Source: Prevotellaceae bacterium (GTDB taxonomy: Bacteria; Bacteroidota; Bacteroidia; Bacteroidales; Bacteroidaceae). Taken from it: a DNA stretch of 8,939 bases. The position numbers and the translations under genes were made by a program. The first letter of the stretch is position 1. Each line of letters opens with the position of its first letter. Shown here in pieces: positions 1 to 6,247 of this stretch. The notes under the pieces are model-generated. The model did not search any database and was not told the DNA's origin. It was given only the letters and a program-made list of their open reading frames with translations. The stretch lies in the NCBI GenBank assembly GCA_015256945.1, contig JABZLB010000051.1:1-8939 (forward strand), read 5' to 3'.

Positions 1-341
1 ACGGCCGTCATACACGTTATGCGACAATCGCCGTACGCGCTGCTGACGACCGCCGTTACACTACGATTGCGGCAAAAAGCCCGCAGCAGAACACGGCAAA
101 TGCTTCACATGATAATCAGCATCTACCTGCCATCCTTGCATATTTCCCTGTCTTAGAGAATATATCACGGGATATTTACCTATCTTTCGTTTGCCCGACT
201 AAGCTTTATTGCCATACCAAAGGGGGAATATTGTGCTTTTCAACTCAAGAAAGAGCCCGTGTTTTACAAGAAAAAACATAAACATTCATCGAAATGTTAT
301 ATTTTCCCATACGTTAACGTTTATTTATAAATAAAACATCC
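1..341. other. Upstream region, no assignable gene; one long open frame (3-281 +)
   Basis: No recognisable gene, RNA or mobile element is visible here. The first 100 bases or so are clearly more G/C-rich than the rest, which could mark the tail of a gene lying mostly outside the window. One + strand frame is open from base 3 to a TAA at 279-281 (92 codons). That is somewhat longer than chance favours, but the translation (starting GRHTRYATIAVRAADDRRYT) matches no family I recognise and becomes non-protein-like and Cys-rich towards its end. A second + frame is open to a TAG at 154-156. No stem-loop followed by a T-run, which would mark a terminator for an upstream gene, was found. From about 290 onward the DNA is A/T-rich and belongs to the promoter of the next gene. 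Confidence 0.25.
311..335. promoter_or_regulatory. Two abutting perfect palindromes, candidate operator
   Basis: Bases 311-320 read ACGTTAACGT, a perfect 10-bp palindrome. Bases 320-335 read TTTATTTATAAATAAA, a perfect 16-bp palindrome sharing base 320. Together they cover the -33 element and most of the spacer to the -7 box of the promoter before the transporter gene, which is where a repressor would block RNA polymerase. The symmetry is read directly from the sequence; a regulatory function is inferred. A/T-rich palindromes can arise by chance, and neither matches an operator consensus I can name with confidence. In particular this is not a clear Fur box. Confidence 0.4.
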
Positions 342-349
342 TATCTTTG
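320..349 (+). promoter_or_regulatory. Bacteroidota-type promoter of the SusC operon
   Basis: TATCTTTG at 342-349 matches the Bacteroidota housekeeping -7 consensus TAnnTTTG exactly. About 18 bases upstream, TTTA at 320-323 is an imperfect match to the -33 TTTG element. Transcription would start a few bases downstream, roughly 354-358, giving a 5' leader of about 120 nt before the ATG at 479. No other exact + strand -7 box was noticed between here and the transporter start. The gene order and short gaps downstream suggest that this promoter serves at least the first three genes. Confidence 0.6.
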
Positions 350-391
350 CATTATAAATATCTGACAATTGCAAGGTTCATTATTTTTTTT

Positions 392-406
392 GATGTTTCA
401 AACATC
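392..406. promoter_or_regulatory. Leader palindrome GATGTTTcAAACATC
   Basis: Seven-base arms GATGTTT and AAACATC flank a single central C, giving a 15-bp perfect dyad in the transcribed leader, about 35-40 nt after the predicted transcription start. It follows a run of eight T (383-390). As DNA it has the size and odd-length symmetry of a dimeric repressor site. As RNA it could form only a weak 5-bp hairpin with a 5-nt loop, so an operator is the better reading. The symmetry is seen; the role is inferred. Confidence 0.3.
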
Positions 407-470
407 TTCGGCCGGCAAACAACACGAGAGCTGTATGGCACATCAAACCAATTTATTTATTAATATTTAA
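393..470 (+). CDS. Possible 25-codon leader ORF
   Basis: An ATG at 393 opens a 25-codon frame ending in TAA at 468-470, eight bases before the transporter ATG, in a different reading frame. An internal ATG at 435 could give an 11-residue version (MAHQTNLFINI). The peptide has no signal sequence or recognisable motif. The nearest purine-rich stretch (AAGG, 373-376) is too far from the first ATG to act as a normal ribosome site. It could be a translated upstream ORF that tunes expression of the transporter, or just a chance frame in the leader. Support is weak. Confidence 0.12.
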   Translation: MFQTSSAGKQHESCMAHQTNLFINI

Positions 471-478
471 GACAGTAT

Positions 479-3400
479 ATGAAAAAAGTCTCTTTACTTT
501 TATGTCTGTTGTGTATTGCGCTTTGCCATGCTTATGGGCAAGCCGCTGAAACGTTTCTGATAAACGGAAGCGTTACCGACGAAAACCATGAGCCGCTACC
601 CAGCGTAAGCATTAAGGTTCAAAACACAAACGAACAGACATACACCGATAGCTCGGGAAAGTTTCATTTGCGCGTGGCTAAAAAGCCGTCAACGTTGGTG
701 TTCACCTATATCGGTATGACCACACAATCTGTTACGTGGCAGGGCGAAGCTACTTTAAATGTGGTTTTAAAAGAGGCAGCTGTCGACTTGGCGAATGTGG
801 TGATAACGGGTTATCAGGAAATTGATAAGAGAAAGCTTTCGAGTGCTATTACCTCCGTCAATATGGAAAACTTGCAGACACCCTCAGCCAATTCGTTAGA
901 CCAGATGTTGCAGGGTAGAATTGCGGGACTTTCGGTTATTAACCCCAGTTCTACAGTGGGCGTTGCGCCCAAAATACGTATTCGTGGTTCGTCATCTATC
1001 ACAGGTAACCGCGAACCTGTATGGGTTGTTGACGGAATCATACTGGACGACCCTGTCTCGGTATCGACAGAAGAGCTCAATAATATAGATAATGTGAACT
1101 TCGTTGGTAATGCAATTGCAGGCCTTAACCCCGATGACATTGAACGAATTGATATATTAAAGGACGTGAGTGCAACCGCACTCTATGGTGTAAAAGCAGC
1201 TAACGGCGTTATCGTTGTGACCACAAAACGCGGTCGTGGCGAGCGTGCGCAGGTGTCATATCGCGGTAACTTCGGCGTAACACTGCCCCCTACATACGGC
1301 ATTTTAAATCAAATGAACTCGAAAGAGCGCATCGAAATGTCGGAAGAAATGGTGGCTCGTGGTTTGCAATTCAAAACTTACCAGCCTACCAATATGGCTT
1401 ATGAGGGTGAGCTTCAGAAACTATGGAACAAGGAAATCGACTATGACACGTTCCGTAGTAATGTGAGAGACCTGAAGCAACTCAACACCGATTGGATGGA
1501 CTTACTATTCCGTGCAGGCCTCTCGCAGCAGCATTCGGTATCGCTTTCTGGTTCAGGAAAGCGCATGGATTATTATGTTTCGCTAAGCTATCTCGACCAA
1601 ACGGGTACCAACAAACATGAGAATTTGGACCGTTTAACGGGTATGGCGAAAATTAACGCACAAATAACCAAGTCGTTAGAAGTAGGTGCAGAGCTAAGCA
1701 TGAATACAGCAAACTCGCAGTATTCGCACCCATCAGTAGCACCATTAGATTATGCTTTCCGCACATCACGTGCTATTCCGGCATATAACAGCGATGGTTC
1801 ATACTTCTATTATGACAATGAGAAAACACGTTTTGCATCGCTTCCCTACAACATTCTGAACGAACTGGAAACTACAGGACGTGACATTAAGCAGCAGGCT
1901 TTCAGAGCAAACGCACACCTTACATGGCGTCCTTGGGAGTGGCTGAAATGGTACACGCTCGTAGGATACAGCAATAGCACATCGGGAGAAGAGATGTGGG
2001 CCGACGAGAGAAGCTTCTACGCATCGCAAAGACGCTTAACACCGTTCGGGACAGATATGAACGGAGTACAGGATTTTTACGAGTATTCTTCGCTTCCTTT
2101 AGGTGGAGAACTAATCTATCAAGATACATCAAGCAAACGCTATACGTTCAGAAACGTAGCCGACTTTAGCAAAAAGTGGGGTGTTCATCACGTATTTGCA
2201 TCAGCAGGAACAGAGCTAACATCGGTTGTGAGCAACAGCCACAAGGGCCGTTCGTTAGGTTATATGCCGTTCAGAGGAAAGAGTTTTGCTGACATTGATT
2301 TAACGCTTTATCAGGCTTATGCACGTTCTATACAGCAAAACCCAATGTCAATTATTGACAACACCACCAATACGCTGTCTTATTTCTCGGTACTTACGTA
2401 CACGTACAATAATAAATATATTGCCAATTTCAATCTTCGTGCTGATGGTTCTAACCGCTTCGGTCAGGACAAGAGCGCACGTTTCTTGCCTATTTGGTCA
2501 ATATCGGGCCGCTGGAACGTACACCATGAGCAGTTCGCCAGGGAATGGAACTGGCTGAACGAGCTTGCCGTTCGTGCATCTTATGGTGTGCAGGGTAACG
2601 TGCACCCAAGCCAAACACCTTTCCTTATTGTAAAGCAAGAGAACTATAATAGCACCTTACGCGATTTCGTTTCTACGCTTTATCAATTCCCAAATAACTA
2701 TCTTAAATGGGAGAAAACGGTGTCATACAACTTGGGTATCGACTTTTCAATCCTTGATGATCGTATATCTGGAACGCTCGATGTGTACCACAAGAAAGGC
2801 TATGACCAGGTAGTGCCTGTTGAAATAGCCCCTTCTAACGGTGCCAAAAACGTAGCTTTGAACGAAGGTGACATTGAAAACAAGGGCTGGGAGTTGGCTT
2901 TCAACTTCGTGCCTGTACGCACAAAAGACGTAACTTGGAGCGTTTCAGTGAACACTGGACAGAATTTTAACCGCGTAACAAAGGCTGGCGACTCGGAAGC
3001 ATCATGGCAGCGTTATGTAAACGGATCGCTTGTAAAGAACGGATATGCTGTAAATAGCCTTTATGCTTACCGCTTTAAAGGTCTTGACAGTAGGACGGGA
3101 GAGCCAATCTTCTATGGTGAACTGGAGAAAGATGAAAACGGCAAAACCATTATCAATAGTCAGCAGGAGGCGCTCGATGCTGCCTTTAAGTATATGGGAA
3201 AACGTATTCCTGACCTGACAGGTGGCTTCTCATCATCAATCAAATACAAAAATTTCACGTTGAATGCATTGTTTGCATTTGCGCTCGGTAACAAGATATG
3301 GCTCAACAATCTTTATAGCGAGAGCGGACAGGCTTTGCCTTTTCCACAGCAAAACATGTCGCGCGAGTTTGTTAATCGTTGGAGACAGCCTGGCGATGAA

Positions 3401-3751
3401 TTGAAAACTAACATCCCCGCACTGTCTGATGAGCCACTGCTTTTCACTGGCGATTACGCACGTAAATATGCTATTGCTGACAACCGTTGGGACATGTATA
3501 ACAAGAGTGACATCAGAGTGGCATCGGGTAACTTCTTACGCTGTCGCTCGTTAAGCTTGAGATACGACTTCAGTCGTGAGCAACTCGACTTCTTCCACCT
3601 AAAGGGAGCCAGCGTGTCGTTTGAAAGCAGCAATTTATTTGTGCTCAAAAGCTCTAAGTTAATAGGTCGTGACCCTGAACAGATTGCTATTTCGTCAGGA
3701 ACTGTTCCTCCACGTCCGGGTTTCTCTTGTCAAATCACATTAAAATTCTAA
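479..3751 (+). CDS. SusC/RagA-family TonB-linked outer membrane transporter
   Basis: This 1090-residue outer-membrane barrel would import its ligand into the periplasm using TonB energy, with the SusD partner encoded next as its lid. A Sec signal peptide covers about residues 1-20 (cleavage near AYG|Q). A carboxypeptidase-regulatory-like beta-sandwich follows (about 28-98, INGSVTDENHEPLPSVSI), then a TonB-box-like VVITGY (107-112) and the plug (about 115-250) with the SusC hallmarks QGRIAGL, IRIRG, VWVVDG, DDIERIDILKDVSATALYG and NGVIVVTTKRG. The remainder is a long barrel ending in a terminal Phe, as usual for outer-membrane strands. Length is normal and the frame is intact. There is no N-terminal STN domain, so it is not the type that signals directly to an anti-sigma factor. 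The ATG at 479 is chosen because the signal peptide begins there; the upstream DNA is A/T-rich without a strong Shine-Dalgarno, as is typical of the phylum. The substrate cannot be read from the sequence; lack of glycan enzymes nearby favours a peptide or metal-associated ligand. Confidence 0.96.
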   Translation: MKKVSLLLCLLCIALCHAYGQAAETFLINGSVTDENHEPLPSVSIKVQNTNEQTYTDSSGKFHLRVAKKPSTLVFTYIGMTTQSVTWQGEATLNVVLKEAAVDLANVVITGYQEIDKRKLSSAITSVNMENLQTPSANSLDQMLQGRIAGLSVINPSSTVGVAPKIRIRGSSSITGNREPVWVVDGIILDDPVSVSTEELNNIDNVNFVGNAIAGLNPDDIERIDILKDVSATALYGVKAANGVIVVTTKRGRGERAQVSYRGNFGVTLPPTYGILNQMNSKERIEMSEEMVARGLQFKTYQPTNMAYEGELQKLWNKEIDYDTFRSNVRDLKQLNTDWMDLLFRAGLSQQHSVSLSGSGKRMDYYVSLSYLDQTGTNKHENLDRLTGMAKINAQITKSLEVGAELSMNTANSQYSHPSVAPLDYAFRTSRAIPAYNSDGSYFYYDNEKTRFASLPYNILNELETTGRDIKQQAFRANAHLTWRPWEWLKWYTLVGYSNSTSGEEMWADERSFYASQRRLTPFGTDMNGVQDFYEYSSLPLGGELIYQDTSSKRYTFRNVADFSKKWGVHHVFASAGTELTSVVSNSHKGRSLGYMPFRGKSFADIDLTLYQAYARSIQQNPMSIIDNTTNTLSYFSVLTYTYNNKYIANFNLRADGSNRFGQDKSARFLPIWSISGRWNVHHEQFAREWNWLNELAVRASYGVQGNVHPSQTPFLIVKQENYNSTLRDFVSTLYQFPNNYLKWEKTVSYNLGIDFSILDDRISGTLDVYHKKGYDQVVPVEIAPSNGAKNVALNEGDIENKGWELAFNFVPVRTKDVTWSVSVNTGQNFNRVTKAGDSEASWQRYVNGSLVKNGYAVNSLYAYRFKGLDSRTGEPIFYGELEKDENGKTIINSQQEALDAAFKYMGKRIPDLTGGFSSSIKYKNFTLNALFAFALGNKIWLNNLYSESGQALPFPQQNMSREFVNRWRQPGDELKTNIPALSDEPLLFTGDYARKYAIADNRWDMYNKSDIRVASGNFLRCRSLSLRYDFSREQLDFFHLKGASVSFESSNLFVLKSSKLIGRDPEQIAISSGTVPPRPGFSCQITLKF

Positions 3752-3764
3752 AGGTAGAGATCGT

Positions 3765-5210
3765 ATGATGACAAATATATTTCGACTTGGCAAAACTTTT
3801 CTTGTTGTTGCCTTCTTATCAATGACAACGTCTTGCGGTGACTTCCTCGAAGAGAAGTCGCAAGACCTATTTATCCCCAAAACAGTACAAGATTATAAAG
3901 AGTTTGTTGCTGGAGAGATGCTCAATATGGGGCAACATAATGGTGTTGTATTGGCCGAATATTTAGATATTCTGACCGATGACGTGAGCGATAGAGTAAA
4001 GCCTCGCCGCAAGGATTCACAAGATAGTCGTGAAAAAATGTGGGGATACTATTCGTGGCAAGCAGAGCCAGAGATCGACTTTAACAACACATTTACAGCC
4101 GATCAGCTTTGGAACGTGGCTTACCACCGTATATTAACGGCCAACATTATTCTGAATCGTCTGCCTGAAATCACTGGAGAACAGGCAAAAAAGAACGATT
4201 TAGAAGCAGAGGTTCGCTTTATTCGTGCTTGGTCTTACTTTATGTTGGTAAACGTTTATGCCAAGCCTTACGAAGATGCTACACAAGCAAGTACAACAAT
4301 TGCTGTACCGCTCAATACGGCAACAAGTGTGGAAAACCGTCAGCTTAAACGTGCAACACTCGCTGATATTTACACTTTGATTGAAGAAGACTTGACAAAA
4401 GCGGTTAGCCTCTTTTCAGAAACGAACATCACTAAGAACATTTATCGTCCAAATCTTAACGCTTCTCTGCTCCTCTTATCGCGTGTAGCACTCTACACAA
4501 AGCAATATCAGAAGGCAGCCGATTGGGCAACACAGCTCATTAATAACGGAAGTGTGAAACTCTTTGATTTAAGTAAACAGCCTGTTCGCTCAACGCTACG
4601 CTTCTTTGATGAGGAAAATAAGGAAATTCTTTTTACCTTTGGTTCCAGAAACGCATACCGCTTATATGTTTACGTTTCAGCCAGTGGTAGCGAGAAAGGA
4701 TGCTATGCTGTTAATCCCACATTGTATGCAATGTTCAACTCTAACGATAGAAGGAAGAATGCTTTCTTTACATCTGTACCGGGAGGAGGCATTAAACCTT
4801 TTAAGTTTTATCAAAATAGTTCCAAGAACATGCTTCCAGGAACATTGCACCTTTCTGAAGCATATTTGAACCGAGCAGAGGCTTATGTGGAGTTGGGACA
4901 GGTTGCAAAGGCTGTTGACGACTTAAATACCATAAGAGCTAATCGTATAGCTAACTATACAAACGTATCCATTACAAACGCAGATGATGCCATGCAAGAG
5001 GTTCGAAAAGAGCGTCGAATGGAGCTGTGCTTTGAAGGTTTACGATGGTTTGACTTAAGAAGATGGGGATGTCCTGAATTAAAACACACATACAATGCGA
5101 ACAACGGAACATCTCCTGCAATAGAATACAAGCTTAATCAAGGAGATGAACGTTACACGTTACCTGTGCCACGAAGCGAACGTAACCTTAATTCTCACAT
5201 CATGGAATAG
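3765..5210 (+). CDS. SusD/RagB-family surface lipoprotein (substrate-binding lid)
   Basis: This 481-residue SusD-like lipoprotein should sit on the cell surface over the SusC barrel and capture substrate. The signal peptide ends in a lipobox-like MTTSC with Cys24 as the lipidated residue. The following GDFLEE is acidic, as in Bacteroidota lipoprotein export signals. The N-terminal SusD-like region (about 24-220) has the family helices WNVAYHRILTANIILNRL (116-133) and EVRFIRAWSYFMLVNVYAKP (149-168). The C-terminal SusD/RagB region (about 320-475) has LHLSEAYLNRAEAYVELG (361-378), DDLNTIRANR, and ERRMELCFEGLRWFDLRRWG (416-435). It ends soon after the usual YTLPVPRSE motif, so it is complete although a little shorter than many relatives. 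The start lies 13 bases after the transporter stop, so the two are cotranscribed; the second ATG (3768) is an equally possible start. AGGTAGAG just upstream is a weak ribosome site. Confidence 0.95.
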   Translation: MMTNIFRLGKTFLVVAFLSMTTSCGDFLEEKSQDLFIPKTVQDYKEFVAGEMLNMGQHNGVVLAEYLDILTDDVSDRVKPRRKDSQDSREKMWGYYSWQAEPEIDFNNTFTADQLWNVAYHRILTANIILNRLPEITGEQAKKNDLEAEVRFIRAWSYFMLVNVYAKPYEDATQASTTIAVPLNTATSVENRQLKRATLADIYTLIEEDLTKAVSLFSETNITKNIYRPNLNASLLLLSRVALYTKQYQKAADWATQLINNGSVKLFDLSKQPVRSTLRFFDEENKEILFTFGSRNAYRLYVYVSASGSEKGCYAVNPTLYAMFNSNDRRKNAFFTSVPGGGIKPFKFYQNSSKNMLPGTLHLSEAYLNRAEAYVELGQVAKAVDDLNTIRANRIANYTNVSITNADDAMQEVRKERRMELCFEGLRWFDLRRWGCPELKHTYNANNGTSPAIEYKLNQGDERYTLPVPRSERNLNSHIME

Positions 5211-5246
5211 CCTGATGGTTATACCTTTCTTTAAATAAGATAAACA

Positions 5247-6164
5247 ATGAAAATAAAGTTTTATACAACACTACTATGTGGTACGCTTCTCATGCTGTGC
5301 TTTTCATGCAGCAACGAGAGAGCCATTCACGCAGAATTAGAAGAGCCAGAATACAACGTTACCGACGATACTTCTGACCCTGTACAACATCAACGATTCT
5401 TGTTTTATCAGAATTATCACACCTATCTCATCACGAACCCGGAGGTAAAAGACTATCGTTTTAACTTCCAGACGAAGAATAATATTCTGATGATCGCCCC
5501 AACGCAATCGAACGATGTGTTATTAGGTGGCGTGGATATGCTTAAAAGCTTATTCCTTGACGTTTATAGCACCGACTTTAAAAAGAAACATCTGCCTTTC
5601 TCTATTATTTTAGCGGATAGCATTTTCTATTTAGGGCAAGATGTTGGACGTCCATATTACCATTCGTATGCCAGCCAACGCTTCTTGGCTTTAGGCGGTA
5701 TTCGCAGAGAAATGGCCACATATTCAGATAGTCTTAAACTGGCAATTAAAGGCGATATACATTCACGCTACTGGATAGACTTCCTGCAAGGCGCGAAGGG
5801 TGTGTTCTCAATTCCCGAAGAATTCGAAGAAATCAGTAAGAGTTACTATGGTAAAGGTGTTGACTACATTGCTGACCTTGGTAACGTTACTGGGAAATTG
5901 CCCTGGCAAATTGACTATCATCAGTTAGGCTTTATTACATACAACCACAACACTACGTTTTATGATGAAGCAGAAGGTGCATGGTGGATTGAAGTGCCTA
6001 ATGCCGATGTCGACAAGCGTCAATGGGTAGCTTTCTTTTTCAATACGCCGAAAACAGAACGGGATTCTTTAATTGCGGCCTATCCAAAAATGAAGCAAAA
6101 GTATGAAATTCTGAAAGAAGCCTTCTTAAAATGCGACGGTTTCGATATTGACCAATTACCATAA
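5247..6164 (+). CDS. Lipoprotein resembling SusCD-associated zinc peptidases, HExxH lost
   Basis: This is a 305-residue lipoprotein with a signal peptide ending CFSC (Cys21). Its third position after SusC and SusD, its size and its sequence pattern resemble the putative zinc-binding metallopeptidase lipoproteins (Peptidase_Mx1-like, PF15890) often found there. As I recall the family, shared landmarks are an early helix and strand region (about 55-130), LGGIRREMATY (149-159), a segment EEFEEISKSYYG (191-202), GFITYNHNTTFYDEAEGAWW (228-247), and a C-terminal helix ending GFDIDQLP. Where the family normally carries HExxH, shortly before the EEFEEISK segment, this protein reads HSRYW (His172-Trp176), so the catalytic Glu and second His are missing. 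A DxAE element (240-243) remains. It is therefore probably a non-catalytic binding or structural subunit of the importer. The family assignment rests on remembered patterns, not an alignment. The start is 36 bases after the SusD stop, consistent with the same operon. Confidence 0.7.
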   Translation: MKIKFYTTLLCGTLLMLCFSCSNERAIHAELEEPEYNVTDDTSDPVQHQRFLFYQNYHTYLITNPEVKDYRFNFQTKNNILMIAPTQSNDVLLGGVDMLKSLFLDVYSTDFKKKHLPFSIILADSIFYLGQDVGRPYYHSYASQRFLALGGIRREMATYSDSLKLAIKGDIHSRYWIDFLQGAKGVFSIPEEFEEISKSYYGKGVDYIADLGNVTGKLPWQIDYHQLGFITYNHNTTFYDEAEGAWWIEVPNADVDKRQWVAFFFNTPKTERDSLIAAYPKMKQKYEILKEAFLKCDGFDIDQLP

Positions 6165-6170
6165 CATATC

Positions 6171-6228
6171 GTAAAGTGATAAAGCAGGGCAAGACAATAT
6201 TAAATAACCCGAAGCTTTATCACTTTGC
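6171..6228 (+). promoter_or_regulatory. Intercistronic stem-loop (13-bp perfect inverted repeat)
   Basis: AAAGTGATAAAGC (6173-6185) and its exact reverse complement GCTTTATCACTTT (6214-6226) are separated by 28 bases. The stem can extend outward by a T-G wobble and a G-C pair (6171-6172 with 6227-6228). Inside the loop, GGG (6187-6189) can pair with CCC (6208-6210). It fills most of the 83-base gap between the lipoprotein and metalloprotease genes. No T-run follows on either strand, so it is not a classical terminator. Likely roles are mRNA processing or protection, attenuation that lowers metalloprotease expression, or a repressor site. The pairing is seen; the role is inferred. Confidence 0.6.
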
Positions 6229-6247
6229 AACATAAACACAAATTTAA

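Noticed and set aside
181..188. TATCTTTC as an additional upstream promoter
   Set aside because: It lacks the final G of the -7 consensus and has no clear -33 element; the exact match at 342-349 is better placed.
814..1140. 108-codon open frame on the - strand across the SusC plug
   Set aside because: It is the antisense shadow of the conserved plug motifs; no independent evidence of a gene.
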